Assembly: GCA_030407315.1 (NCBI GenBank)
Contig: JALQPE010000092.1
Coordinates: 102,724 to 166,723, forward strand
Reading direction: 5' to 3'
DNA: 64,000 nucleotides
Origin: Asparagopsis taxiformis
Taxonomy: Eukaryota; Rhodophyta; Florideophyceae; Bonnemaisoniales; Bonnemaisoniaceae
Part shown: positions 10,234-22,588 of the stretch, one piece after another
Layout: the number at the start of each line of letters is the position of its first letter
Position numbering within the stretch: the stretch's first letter is position 1
The notes under the pieces: generated by a model
Databases searched by the model: none
Told to the model about the DNA's origin: nothing
Seen by the model: the letters and a program-made list of their open reading frames with translations, nothing else
Program-made: the position numbers and the translations under genes

Positions 10234-11358
10234 TTATTCGGAGGCGACATCGTGTACGGTAGGATGAGGTGCATCGACAGGGGAACTATTCTGTCCAACA
10301 ATAACGTCATGTCCAATTGTGTCTAGCTCGCTGCAGATGGTGTGTCCACTGAAAATGCATGCTGGGAGGTTCAAGTATGCAGTTCCCAACATAACATTCT
10401 TGAGAACGCGCTCGAAAGTTCCATATGGACGAGGGTCTTGAACAGGTTTCCAGGTCAGTGAGAACGAGTTGGCCAGTTTGAAATTTTTGCTGTCCGGCAG
10501 CTCAAAGTTCTCCTGCATTTCTCGACTTGAGAGGAAGCGAGCTTCCAAAGGATACGAATAGCTGCAATTGACATAGTCGTATTCATCAGATTCTCGAGTA
10601 AGAACGACAGTACTACTCATGTTTTCAGATCTCCTGTATAAAGAGGAACCAACAAGAACAGCCTTTGTAGATGGAATAGAATCTTCTGAAGCACTGTCTG
10701 CTAGAGTTCCCAAAACTCTAATGACAGAAGACCCAGAATCGTGTCGTGTTTTCTTCCACTTGAGGATAGTAGAGTTCGTGCATGTAGACATGGAAGGAGC
10801 TAAAGTATTGCAGAGGTCATAGTATGTTCCAAAGTGGATCGATAACTCTTCATCTCTCCCAGTTGAAATTCGAACCGCCTCGACGCTCGGCAGGAAAATT
10901 GTGTTTGGGTTGTTCTTCTCTTCGCATAGCCTAGAAAGTTGTAAAAACTGTTCAAGCGAGCAATCTGCTCTTGCCGTCACATAGTCTTGCACCAGGGAGC
11001 TCACTTCCCGGCCTGTTTCAGACTTCGTGATTATGGAGGACAGGGGTTTGTCCAGTTTTAAGCCAACTCTCTGGAACAGGTAGTCGCACACAATGTTTCC
11101 GAAGATGGGTCCAGTAGCGCTCGATGAACCGCGACAGTTGAGAATCTGCCTTTCGAGGTAGGATACCTTTTGAAACAGCTTGGATATGTCCTCATTGATG
11201 TTAGGACCAGGAGGACTCTCATCGCAAACTAAGCGCGGCTCGGACTTGGATCGACTCAACAAGTTTTGTTTGCAGTCTTTTTTATGGAAACTGTCTTCAC
11301 CCGCAGACGAGATCGTCTGCTCTAGTGCTAGTTGCTCTCCAAACCTCCAACGTAGCAT
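10234..11358 (-). CDS. Gene B: unknown 374-residue transposon cargo protein
   Basis: The frame is open and intronless from ATG at 11358 to the stop at 10234. The N-terminus is polar (KSEPRLVCDESPPGP), with a helical segment at about residues 58-80. The C-terminal half is rich in aromatic and small residues (GTAYLNLPACIFSGHTICS). There is no signal peptide, clear membrane span or motif I recognise. It points away from gene C (39566, plus) across what was about 1 kb before the Ty3 insertion, so B and C probably shared a divergent promoter region. Function unknown. Confidence 0.6.
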   Translation of the reverse strand: MLRWRFGEQLALEQTISSAGEDSFHKKDCKQNLLSRSKSEPRLVCDESPPGPNINEDISKLFQKVSYLERQILNCRGSSSATGPIFGNIVCDYLFQRVGLKLDKPLSSIITKSETGREVSSLVQDYVTARADCSLEQFLQLSRLCEEKNNPNTIFLPSVEAVRISTGRDEELSIHFGTYYDLCNTLAPSMSTCTNSTILKWKKTRHDSGSSVIRVLGTLADSASEDSIPSTKAVLVGSSLYRRSENMSSTVVLTRESDEYDYVNCSYSYPLEARFLSSREMQENFELPDSKNFKLANSFSLTWKPVQDPRPYGTFERVLKNVMLGTAYLNLPACIFSGHTICSELDTIGHDVIVGQNSSPVDAPHPTVHDVASE

Positions 11359-12207
11359 GTTTCCAGAGTCAATGTCCAGCAGCGAATTGTTCTTGAATAA
11401 TTTTGCTGTAGAGACTGACTGGTCGAAACCGTGTTCAGATTGATATTACAGCGTAACAAACAAGTTTCCAATCAAACGATGTTCTCCGGACGCGTCCGGC
11501 TTGGCAGTACTCAAAACTTTGGCGCCCCACCAAACCTTTTTCTGTTTCCTTCCTCTCGTTTGTAAACTCCATTCTACTTCAATGACTGATCCTTCGGAGA
11601 CAAAGTCTGTTGGGTCTTGCATAATGGGTATTCCCAGGAAAAGAATGGAAGAGGTATCGACTGAGGAAACAGGAAAGATGACGAAACTGTACAGCTTGTA
11701 TCCTTGTGGAATGATAGAGAGAAAATTGGTAGGTTACTATTTTTATACTTGCATAACTCGTAACGGTTATAAATTACTAACAACTGTCCCAAGCGACATG
11801 GGAGACCAACATCGTAATGATCATCTCTCTTGAACATTCATCACCATATAATAAAGATCTTATTCCGAGCTGCTCGAAGCCATTACCAGTAGATTGGGTG
11901 TAATTTTCGCTGTGGCAATATAACGGAACCTAGACGTGTATGTATAAAGAGACGCAGGGATCGAGAATGATGCAGTGAAATCAATGTGTATATTTATATA
12001 CTGGTTGTAAGAACGAGTCTACAAGTTCGAACAGAAGATGAAGTCCTCTCAAGAGATTGGTTTTGAAATCTCCGATGGCAGATTTCAAACTCAATCTCTC
12101 GAGGGGACTTCAAATTCAAAACAAAAATGGAAATGTCCGTTGGCGAAATAATTGTATTGAAAGGCCGCCGAAGAACCTAATTATTCCTCATTACGTACCC
12201 TACCTAG
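11359..12207. other. Gene B upstream region, up to the Ty3 insertion site
   Basis: It contains a 110-codon plus-strand ORF (11501-11833) without recognisable features, which I do not call a gene. It also contains the hairpin at 12040-12111. The last five bases (12203-12207, CCTAG) are the left copy of the Ty3 target duplication, continued at 39414. Confidence 0.5.
12040..12111 (+). ncRNA. Candidate 72-nt imperfect hairpin (pre-miRNA-like)
   Basis: Arms of about 36 nt (12040-12075 and its partner ending at 12111) pair at most positions with a few mismatches, leaving almost no loop beyond ccgatggc. The size and imperfect pairing resemble a small-RNA precursor, but a foldback repeat is equally possible. 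No promoter is identified. It lies about 100 bp left of the Ty3 insertion, upstream of gene B. Confidence 0.4.
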
Positions 12208-12889
12208 TGTCCTACCGCCTGGCGGTCCTCCCAATCTGAGCGTGTCGCTTCCCTATTGGGTACCCACTTAAGGGATGTGCCAATCACAAGGCACCAGCCA
12301 ACTGGGCGTGTTTCCTGTAATTGGGACAAGCGCAAGGCTGCAAATACCCCACTCGGGCCTATCGGCCCCGGCCAAGACCCCACAAGGGGCAAATTTTAAC
12401 TTAGGCTGATCAGCCATACATTACAATGTAAGCCTATTGGCAATGACCTCGCGGGTAGGCGGGCGCCAGTAATTGGGTTCTGATTGGTCACTAACTGGAT
12501 ATTTATTCCTAACCACTAACCCTAGCTTACAGTAGACTTAGTATAAAACTGCCACTGGAATAGCCAGTAGGCACGGTTTCTAGAGTAACGTAAACTCAAG
12601 TGGAATTACGACCCATTGGAACAGTGTTTGCATACCTATTGTTTAACCCTCTCAGGGACAACCTTAGGGTTAGCTAACAGCTCGACGGATTACGTCACTC
12701 GCTCCATCCATACGCACCTAGCGTGAGCATTCCTATTCGCCTAACCACTTCCGGGTAGCGACCTCTTCTCTCATACGAGACTTCCCGCTGGGTATACTAT
12801 AAGGTTCATCTGCTCTACCACTTCCTCTACCGAGGCTCGGGACACCTGTCGGGTGGTTTGCCGCTCTAGCGGATTTTCTACCTGCTACA
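12208..12889 (+). repeat. 5' LTR (682 bp) of the Ty3/gypsy element
   Basis: Runs TGTCC...CTGCTACA and is identical by eye to 38732-39413 except at base 5 (C versus G). It contains a TATA-like box, TATAAAA, at about 12542-12548, a plausible core promoter. Confidence 0.93.
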
Positions 12890-12890
12890 T

Positions 12891-12908
12891 TGGTCTCTCG
12901 ACCTAGAA
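12891..12908 (+). promoter_or_regulatory. Primer-binding site for reverse transcription
   Basis: TGGTCTCTCGACCTAG begins one base after the 5' LTR. It starts with TGG, the complement of the tRNA CCA end, as expected for a tRNA-primed element. The tRNA species was not identified. Confidence 0.55.
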
Positions 12909-12968
12909 CCTTGTACCCTCGGGTAACTCTCTTTGAGAGAACTTCCCCCTTCTCATACCACTCCCACG

Positions 12969-14920
12969 ATGCCTCGTAACCCTACAACAGGACCCTCTAG
13001 TGAGGACATAGCGCCTGCTAGTGACTTATCCGATTCGGATCTGATCGCCGAAGAAGGCGTGGTGATCAACACCCTACAAGATCGGGCTTACCGGATCTTC
13101 AACGAACGGTTGGAAGAGTTCAAGGCTGAATTCAGCACCGTCGTCGAGAAGACTGTTCAAGACCGCAGGGCAGAGATCATAGACGCCACGCGTGGCGTCT
13201 ATGATCTCTGCCCTGCGGTCGAAACTGTAATGGAATTGGTGGAGCCAAAATTGCTGGCCGCCAGCCGAGAAGCCACCCAAGATCGGGACGCCGAGTTCCT
13301 AGCGGAAACTTGGATGCAGGTCAAAGCCGAATTCGCTAAACGCGTGTCCCGTTTGGAAACTCGTCTGGAGGAGCTTTCGATTCACGGCTTTAATTCCAGT
13401 CCGTTAGGACAACAGGAGTTACCTTCGCGCCGCACCCGGTAGGCTGACTCCCCCGACCCTACACCCAGTAGGGAGGAAGAAGAAGATCCCCGATTGGATC
13501 AAGTCGCGGAAGCGACCCGACATCTGTCCGACCGTGTGGACGCCCTCGCTGAGTCGCTAACCCAGACAGGGAACATCTTTCGCACGAGACAACACTCCCG
13601 TGCCACCGGAATCGAACCGGAAAATCCCTCGTGGGACGATGAGGAAGGACCTCTTGAAGAAGGCTTAGTACCCCTGAAGGCTCGCGAACCTGCATTCGAC
13701 CAGGTGGTCTCCTATCGGTACTACCGACTCAAGAACAAGTCCTTAACGACCGACACCCCAATGGGGAAACCACGAAGCTTATACAAGCTAACGGAGAAGA
13801 TCTGTAATTTTAATGCGTCACTAACGCCGTTCGATGGTACGGAACCTATCGACATCCTCCGGTTCCTCGCGGAATTTCAAGATGCATGTGATTCGTGCGG
13901 AGTCTCGGAAGGAGAAGCTACCAAGTTACTCAGGTATTTACTAGAAGGAGAACCTCAACGGTTTATCGCCGCTGAGGCGCGAAAGCGCAAGCTTCTCAAC
14001 CATCTGCATCCGCAGATCACTTGGACTCAAGCGTTAACGCCCTTCTGGCTCGCTATGCGACTGACAACGTCTTGGCGGACGCCTATGATGCGGTGACGCG
14101 TATTCGGCAAGGCCCGGATGAAGATGAAGCTGTGTACGCAGACAGACTGCAGGACGATGCCCTCCTGTGTGCGAACGTCTTCTCGGAAAGAGACTTGGTC
14201 AACTACTACCTCAAGGGCCTACGCCCAGAGGTTAAGCACACCGTCAAGGTTACAATAGGCTGCTCCGGCGGAGAAGACCTTCTCGCTGTCCGTAACCTTG
14301 CTCAAGGACTCGGGGACTCTCTACGAGCTTCGCTACCTGCAAAGCCAAAGGCTTACCCTACCCGGGAAATTGCCGATCGCAAACGCAAAGCGATTCTCGC
14401 CACCGTACCCGGGGAGCCGTCCGCGACACCGCGGACCCCACCGCCGACTTTACCTATCCCTTCTGGGAATTCAATGGGTGCTCCAATGCAGGCCCCTACC
14501 CTAACGGGAGAACATCTTAAGCTCGCTGAGTCTATGATCCCCGAGGGGGCTGTTACCTGGAGATGCTCTGGCTGTCGCCAACCGGGGCACGTGCTATACA
14601 CTTGCCCTTACCTACCGCCCTCTGTCGGAACCTACTTCGCCTTTGCGAACTACGCTTACCAACAAGAACCGGAACAGGTCATGCGCCGCCAACAGCGCCA
14701 GTCCGACCGGTTCAACCGAAATAGGGATTACCCTAAGGCCGTTCTCCAACGGTCAAACCCTCCAACACGCATGGTTGCGTTCGCCGATGACGAAAATCAT
14801 CCCAAACCGGGCCCGCTGAGGAGAGACGTTTTAGAATGTAACGGATATTCCGTAACGGCTCAAGACGCTGCCGACGCCTTAGAAACCTCCGACGACTCCG
14901 AAACGTCGTCGGAAAACTAG
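12969..14920 (+). pseudogene. gag: Ty3/gypsy gag, broken by a stop and a frameshift
   Basis: The ATG at 12969 (MPRNPTTGPSSEDIAP) opens the frame. An in-frame TAG at 13440-13442 interrupts it. The same frame continues to about 14030, where a single-base shift moves coding into the 14021-14920 frame. The capsid-like core lies at about 13800-14330. A canonical zinc knuckle, CSGCRQPGHVLYTC, lies at about 14565-14606 and a basic, disordered tail follows. A perfect 60-bp palindrome (13161-13220) sits in the N-terminal part. The product is the nucleocapsid/capsid precursor. This copy would not make it whole without readthrough and a frameshift. Confidence 0.85.
13161..13220. repeat. Perfect 60-bp palindrome in gag
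   Basis: Bases 13161-13190 are exactly the reverse complement of 13191-13220, with no loop. It is in frame with gag (60 is a multiple of 3). Its origin is probably a snap-back duplication, or an assembly fold-back. Confidence 0.95.
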
Positions 14921-14934
14921 CGACGGGGAGTGAG

Positions 14935-17900
14935 GTGTCGCACTCCCGTCACGAGGTGGAGCGATTACACTATTCAGTGGACATCTCACCACAACCACCT
15001 CCACAGGCAAAGGTCTATCCCTCCGGGGAACAACTGCCTTTCCAGACACCAAACCACTCGGGCTCCCCCACAGGGACTCGAACAAAAAGGCCGAGAGCCT
15101 CATGCCTGCTTAAGGCCGCCCATTACGTAGTAATGGGTTCCATCGGACTCGATCCGTCAGTCCTCACGCCTATGCGTATGGTGATGGACACCGGGTCCGG
15201 ACCATCGGTTATCCACGAAAGGAGCTTACCCAGCAACTGGGAACAGTTTCAAGTCCCGACGGGAAAAGTTCCACAATTGGCCGATGCCAAAGGCAACCCT
15301 CTGCGGATAACTGGCAAGATCAAACTGACTCTACAGTTAGGCTACAAATCCTTTGAGGAAGAGTTCTTCGTCGCGCCTAGATTGGCCGTACCCCTCATCT
15401 TGGGAACTGGGGCAATGAATAACCACGTAGACGCAATTAGGTGCTGGGCCCAACGAATCGATATTCACGACGGCGGCTCGATAGCTATCCTAGAGATGTC
15501 GTCTGTACGTAAAACATCCCCCGCTCTTTCGTGCTACGTGGATGCCCGGCGACCCTCTAACGGGATTAACCTAGACCGCCAGTCTCACGGCATTCGATTA
15601 TCCCACAGTGTGACTATTCCCCCGCGGAGTCAAGTAACAACCAATGTTGTGTGCGCCGGCGGCGGCTTGAGTATACTCATCCCGAGAGATCGGATCCTTC
15701 AACGACACCGAGTCTCCATCCCAAATGGGGTTAAGGAAGTCATCCCGCAACAGGAATTCCTAACTATCTTAACTAACTTCGGTATGTCCGACAAGTACCT
15801 CCCAAAAGGAACAGTCATTGGCTATGCCCTCCGAACGCCCGAACGGCCGATGTGCCCCATGGCTCTCCGCCGTCCGACCTCCTCCCAACAAGCCTTCCCT
15901 GTGGCAACCACTCTCCCTCAGGGGACTGAGGCTGATGCCACTCGACCATTAAGTTGGAAGCAAGAAGTCTCTCTAGACCATCTTGGTCAAGACCCGTTAC
16001 GGGAGAGCATCCTCGACATGTTGTCCCACCATGAGTCTATGTGGGGTGGATCCCTGGGAGATATCCGCGCTACAGAACACCGAATCGATATTACCGAAGG
16101 GAGCAAGCCCAGGCGGCAACAACCCTATCGGATGGGACCCGCTCGACGAGAGATTGCGCGTAAGGAAATTACCAGCATGCTGGAAAAAGGAGTGATCGAA
16201 CCTTGGACCTCCGAATGGGCTAGCCCGGTTGTACTTGTACCGAAGAAGGATGGTAAATTACGCTTTTGCGTCGACTATAGGGGTCTTAACAACATCACTG
16301 TCAATGATGTGTACCCCCTTCCACGAATGGACGATTGTATTGACTCCCTCGGAGATGCTCAGGTATTCACTACCTTGAATTGTAACTCTGGGTACTGGCA
16401 GATACCCGTTGCACAGGACGACCGTGACAAGACGGCGTTTACCTCCCACTTGGGAACATACCGTTTCAAACGCCTTCCTTTTGGCTTGAAGAATGCTCCG
16501 GCCACGTTTCAACGTGCTATCGATATCATATTGAGCAGCGTTCGCTGGCAGACTTGTCTGATATACTTAGACGATGTGATCGTATTCTCCCGGGACGAAG
16601 CGGAACACCTCCACCATGTGGACCAGGTCCTCTCTCTCCTACGGAAGGCAGGGGTCACCCTAAAGTTGACAAAGTGTCAATTCTTCGAAAAGAAGGTTGA
16701 CTACCTTGGTCATGTCGTGATGCCAGGCAAGCTAGCCGTCGCACAAAACGCCACCGCGGCAATCGCCAATGCGGTCTTTCCCCAAACTCCCACGCAGATG
16801 CGCTCCTTCCTAGGAAGTTGTGGAGTCTTCCGCCGATTCATTAAAGGATACGCGGCAATTGACCACCCCTTAAACGAAATGTTGACCAAAGACAACATCC
16901 CTAAGTTCGGGAAAGAACCTCCCACCGAGGAGCAACAATGCGCGTTCACTGCCCTCAAGGAGGTCATGATCAAACCACCGATACTGGCACTACCCAAGCT
17001 AGGTAAATCCTACACTGTGGACACGGGCGTCCGCGTACCAAATAGGATGCGCGCTGCTACAGCAGCAGGAGGAAGGGAATGACCCCAAGCCAATCGGCTA
17101 TTGGTCGCGAACGCTAACCAAACCTGAAAGAGGATACTCCCCCACAGAACGCGAATGCTTAGCCGTTGTGTGGGCTGTCACTACCCTACGTCCATACTTG
17201 GAGCAAACGAAGTTTTTCGTTCGAACGGACCATAACGCGCTTCGATGGCTTACGAATATCAATGACCCCTCGGGGAGACTATGCCGTTGGCGCCTCCGAC
17301 TTGCGGAATTCGATTACCAAATCGTCTACCGACCCGGTCGGGTTCACCAACTACCAGACGCCTTATCGCGTGTAGAAACCACCGGCGAGACGCCCATCCC
17401 CATCGACGATGAAATACCAACTCTGTTGGCTACGCGTGCACCACCGGGTGAAACGCACCCCGACGATGACATCGATGTCTGGTACTATGACCTTTCTCTA
17501 GCCAGAGACGTGGAGAAACAATCTACCTCCAAAGGTTCCCCCGTCCTAACAACTCATCCGCATACGGAAAACTTTAACCCAATAACTCTCAAGGAGTGGC
17601 TCGAGGAGCAACAAGCCGACGATTTCTGTCAACAGGCCCTTGCCTCTCAGAAGCCTGACTCGCTCTTCTTCGAGGATGAAGACGGTGTCCTTTGTAGGAC
17701 GTCTAAGTTGGACGGATCATTCCAGATTGTAGTACCCAAAGCCTTGCGGCTACGTCTATTGCCAATGTGCCACCATGGCCTATTAGCAGGACACCCTGGT
17801 CAAAATCGCATGTACGACACGATGCGCTTATCCTACTATTGACCTGCAATGGCTGCGGACATAACCGGAATAGTCGAACGCTGTTCAGCGTGCGCAAAGA

Positions 17901-19798
17901 ACCGGCTACGGTTGCGCAAACATGCGAGCACCCTTCAGCTGTTCCCAGCTACCATTCCTCTGGATGACGTCGCGATTGACCTCCTCGGTCCCCTCCCACG
18001 TACCAAGAAAGGCAATGTGCACCTACTGGTGATATCATGCCGCTTTACCAAGCTCACCCAAGTGGTTCCCTTGCGAAGCATCACAGCCTACCATGTGGCA
18101 GTGGCCTTCTGTACACACTGGGTGTTCAAGTACGGTCCCCCACGGACATTATTATCCGACAACGGTCCGCAATTTGCGTCAAACTTCTTCCAGGCTGTCT
18201 GCCTCCAGTTGGGAACGAAGAACGTCTTCACGACGGCATACCATCCCCAGACAAATGGGCAAGTCGAACGGTACAACCGCACCATGTTGAACATGCTACG
18301 TAATTACGTCAATGATAACCAGGATGACTGGGATGTCTACGCACCAGCGTTAACGTATGCGTACAATACGCACGTGCATCGCACAACGGGTACCACACCC
18401 TTCGACCTAATCCTAAGCCGACCTCCGCCACCATACGCGACACACCACTCGGTGAGACGAAGAACAACGCCGGATGCGTTCACGAAGCAAGACTTCTTAC
18501 GCCGTATCACGGACACCATCGAGCTGGCAGGTAAACGTCTACACAGCGCACAGGCGCGATACAAACGCAACTTCGACCGGTCGATCCGGAAGTCCAAATG
18601 ACTCATCACGACCGATGATTATGTGTACCTGGACAACCCAGAAGTCTGCGAACGGAATAAGCTAACTCCGATAGCCCAAGGTCCATACAGGGTTATCCGT
18701 GCCGGACGGCGTACGGTGTACATTGATCGCGACGGTATCACCGAAAAGGTTAGCCTCGACAGAGTCGCACTCGCTCCTCGTCCGGAAGACAATCAAACGT
18801 CATCCCTTGCATCACCCCCCGCTAAGGCGCGCGACACACCATCGGGTACAGACGCCCCCGCGCCGACTACACAACACCACCAACCGCCGAGCGGACAACA
18901 AAGCGCACAAAGCGGAGCACCCCCACCAAGTCCTACGCAGGAACCTCCCACCATGGAGCATACACCGCCTTCGCGACAACCTACAATTAGGATGACAGGA
19001 GAAGGTAGTGGTTTGGGACAAACCACCCTTCAGGAGGGGGCCCCCGACGCTATACGCGTAAGCCAAAATTTTCCACAACACTCTCGGGACGAGCGCAATA
19101 AACCGCCACCCTCGGGTAGTGCACCCACAATCGGGAGCGAGGCACACGACCTAAGTCGCTCACTTGGGCATCAACAAACCACACCCATGGTATCACCCGA
19201 GCCGCGTCGCACGCAATTGCGAAGAAGTCAGCGACGAAGACGCCAGGACAACACTGCCGATGCAGATCAACAGCGACGCCCCAACCCTAACCGGGCTCAT
19301 ACACAGCACAAGCGAACGCCGCGCCAAACCACGGCAGGGGCCGACGCCATCTACCCAACCCGAAGGCGTTCGACCCGCACAAATGCGACAAAAGGACAAC
19401 CATCTGGAGCACGCGGACAGACGCCAGACCTCGTGGAACCACAGGCAACCACCCCCAATGGGGAACAAGAAGTATCGCCGCGATCAACTCGCGCAAACGG
19501 CGAACAATTTGCTTCCCCTGACGAGGCGGTGGAAACCCCAAGGGGAAGTGACGACGCAACGCACGCACTCTCAGCGCAGGAGTACCCAATAGACGACCTG
19601 GTCGACTACGTCACTGACAACGACGGTGAACAATGGTTCCTGGTAAAATGGTATGGCTACCGCAAGCCAACATGGACGCAACGTACAAACGTCCCACCCG
19701 AATGGGCATCGCGGTACTTCCGTCGAATGCAACGCCACAAAGGTGGCAAGCCACCGCGCCGAGCGCGCACGCGCACACCCAGAAGTGGGAAGAAGTAG
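14935..19798 (+). pseudogene. pol: Ty3/gypsy pol with C-terminal chromodomain, several disabling changes
   Basis: Domains in order: protease (MDTGSGPSVI, about 15184); RT (about 16100-16850) with YLDD at about 16566; RNase H (TDHNALRWL, about 17226); an HH-CC zinc region; integrase with AIDLLG, LLSDNGPQF and HPQTNGQVER as the D, D, E segments (about 17975-18280); a Pro/Gln/Thr-rich linker; and a chromodomain (FLVKWYGY, about 19630-19720). Disabling changes are RT motif A reading LNCNSGYWQI where Asp is expected, a one-base shift near 17025, and in-frame TGA codons at 17840-17842 and 18599-18601. The chromodomain marks it as a chromovirus, a group that targets insertion to marked chromatin. 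Confidence 0.88.
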
Positions 19799-21170
19799 CA
19801 TAACCCCGCAGGGACGACAACCTAACAAAATGGACGAGTCCACCCGGTGGGTATGCGACGGGTACCGAGACCTCGGGAGGATAGGCCGAAAAGGGCGCAC
19901 TATATGTCTGCACACCGCCAACCGGAGAGAAATTAAGAAATTTGGCAAAACAAAGAAAAAAATTCGCTAACAAGGCTTTCAACAAAACAAGTCAACACGT
20001 CAACGTGATGATGCATCTTTAGTGTACCTCAAAGGTGCCTCAGGACTACCTGATGAACAAAGGCGCAAGGCAGAAGCGTGTTCAAACTACCCTTAGAGGT
20101 TTCGCACGAAGGCGATTGCCTGTCCTCAGCGACGATAGTGGCTCGAAGGCCGAGCCCGATGGGAAGCAGACGGTGCCGCAGGCGCGGGAGCACGCACGTT
20201 CGTCGAAGGACGAGGATGGCGGGGTGGAACCCTTGCGTAGGTCGGGTTGCGACGCAAAACACGCTGCAGAACAGCACCAGCACCCCGACGGTGGGCAGGC
20301 ACAGGGCCATGCGAAGGCGCGAACGCAGGAGCGGCTACCTCAACCGTGGGAACAGACGCCGAACGCGGAGATAAGTGTAATACAATTTATTCGGTCGACG
20401 CGCGCGCGCTCGTAACGACTGCGTCTGGCTGAGTCCGCATGCATCCGCGAATTAGTTAGTTAGTAAGCGAGCGTACGCGTAGCGATCCGATTACGTGTCA
20501 CGGCGCGCCTGAGCGAGCGCGTGCGCGCGAACGAACCTGCGAGCTTGGCGCCACGTGTAGCGCCTTTTGCGAATTTCCCTTTATTTTCTCTTTTTGGGTT
20601 TTTTATGACGAAAGTCTTTTTCCCAAATATTTCCCTTTTTGCGTGCGAGCGAGCGGCCGCCGGCCGGCCGCGCAAGGACAACCTGTCCTTAATAGTTAGC
20701 TATTAATGGTCGTTCCGCTTCGCACCTTACCAATAAACAGCCAGCATCTTCGCAGCTACGAGTTAAGCGTTTAGCGAATCGCGAGGACCGATTGCGTTGA
20801 AACGTTGCGTGCGGGTTGCTCACGATCGCCGACGTTCGCGTGCGCGCTGCGCATAAACCGATCGTCGAACCGCGTCGCACCGCGATAGCGCGCGTTGCGT
20901 CGCACGCCACTAGGCCAGGGATTTACGACCCCTGTGTGGATCGCGTCGTGCTCGAGTTTACTCGGTGATCTCACCCTGAGATCACGGCTTGCGCCGGCCC
21001 GCGAATCCCGTGTTGCGATCGTTCCCTACGCGTTCCGTCGTTGTACCACCCGTTCGCCAGCGCGACCGAGCGACGCGCGAACGCAAGTTCAACCAGCGCG
21101 TTACGGTTCACCTCGCCCTGACACGGCTGCAATTCTAGAACTCCCTTAGCGATCGCCACCCCGGCTGGTC
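19799..21170. other. Spacer between pol and the antisense ORF, with a CpG-dense block
   Basis: Positions 19800-20390 hold overlapping ORFs on both strands without recognisable products. About 20390-21130 is strikingly rich in CG dinucleotides (repeated gcgcgc, cgcgaacg) compared with the rest of the window. Nothing identifies a gene. It may be a 3' region for both converging transcripts. Confidence 0.5.
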
Positions 21171-22076
21171 CTACAATAAGTCCGGTGATTCAGGTGACCC
21201 TATCCGGGCATCCAATCGCGCGAGCAAAAGGGTATCAGCACCCGCGGCACCCACGGGGGAACGAAGACGAGTACGCACGTTGCGCTCCGGAGAACCGTCA
21301 TCAGGAGAACGAGCACGCCGACGCGAGTAACAAAGCTGAACCGCCTCCTCGCCACCCCCTCCGGGAACAACGCGCACGGCAGCAGTCGCTTGCTGTAGCT
21401 GACGCCGGGCGTCCTCTAATTCATCTTCTAATTCCCCGACCCGGGCCCGCAACTCCGCCGCATCATGGCGCGCTGCCTCAATCTCCTTATCCGCCACGCG
21501 GCGACGTCCACGTTCCTCACGGAGGCGTTCTCGGGCGGCGTTACGCTGCTCGCGTCCATGCTTGTAGCGATTAGCTAACGTAATACACGACAGCGCAAGC
21601 GTATCCAACGCGGATTTGACAACATAACGCCCATTGGCAGATACAAAAATAGAAGCGATCGTGCCATCCCCGATTTCCTCGGCCAACTGCCGCACTCGCG
21701 GAACCGACATCAACTCGCGACCGGACAATTCCCCACGTAGGATGTTCACAGCCGCAGGCTGACGCGGAGTACCGTCATCACCATTAATGGATGGCACCGA
21801 GTCCTTGTCAGACGACACGAATGCCTCCACGGCGGGTCCCATCTGCGAAGGCGGGGCAGCCACGGGCTGAGGGGCTGGCGCGGTAGGCGTAGTGTCCATC
21901 GGGACAGGCCTTTCGTACAAGTCAGCGGAACCACCAGGTGGTAAGGGAGCGACAGGAGCAAAACTCCGCCCTGCGTAGGGAGACCTACTCCCCGGGCCGC
22001 CCAGTTCGGCATTCCACCACGGACGAGGTACGAACGCTTCGCCAACCGGCTGGTACTTGTAAGACTCGGGGTGCCC
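21171..22076 (-). pseudogene. Antisense ORF of the Ty3/gypsy element, C-terminal part
   Basis: This frame continues the protein whose start is at 38243, after the 14-kb insertion is discounted. The join falls within codons around the ATCG duplication and the frame is kept. The part encodes a Pro-rich stretch, a compact region (VRQLAEEIGDGTIASIFVSA) and a long Glu/Arg-rich coiled coil (about 85 residues, ERLREERGRRRVADKEIEAA onward), then a basic tail. The upstream extension to 22181 reads into the transposon and is not original coding. Function unknown. Confidence 0.75.
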
Positions 22077-22080
22077 ATCG

Positions 22081-22126
22081 AACACTGGTTTCGATATGAA
22101 CAGAACGTACTTTCGAAACCAGAATC
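22081..22126 (+). repeat. Left TIR of the 14-kb transposon
   Basis: 46 bp starting AACACTGGTTTCGATATGAA. It contains a perfect 10-bp stem (CTGGTTTCGA with TCGAAACCAG) and matches the right TIR with three mismatches. Confidence 0.9.
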
Positions 22127-22588
22127 TGGAAATTTTGAGATGTTGATTGACCCAGAAAAATGTTGATTGAATTGTAGCCAATGAGGACCAAGATAAAATA
22201 ATGATTGACTGGAACTACACTGAAAATCCATGTATGGTTTAGCCCTGCTGAGATCCGCTGTTTGACAGCCTGTTGCTTCCTTTCTGCTATTTTGTACAGA
22301 CAGCCTGTTTCTACTGCTTGCGATTCTGCCGTCCAGCGCTGCAGCAACCCTATTGGTTTTTGCCAAGGAAATATGATCATATCTGAGCTCATAGTTTACA
22401 TAATGTTTTACAAAAATTTATTTATGCACCGTGTTTCTATTGACTGTACAGCCATGCCATGTAGAATTTCACATTCATTCTGAGCACGCTAATCAGCAAT
22501 CCCTCATGTCCAAACTATCACATCCCTTTTCCATAGCAATACCCTCACATAAGACATCTTTACTATACAATTGTAGCTGTGACCGGCA

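Noticed and set aside
11501..11833. 110-codon ORF upstream of gene B
   Set aside because: No homology, motif or clear codon bias; probably chance.
12969..18601. RIP (repeat-induced point mutation) as the cause of gag-pol damage
   Set aside because: The suspected changes are in GG, not in the CpA/TpG context, and they are few.
21171..22181. Taking the full 336-residue frame as one natural protein start
   Set aside because: Its first 35 codons are read from the transposon TIR. The original coding enters at 22080.
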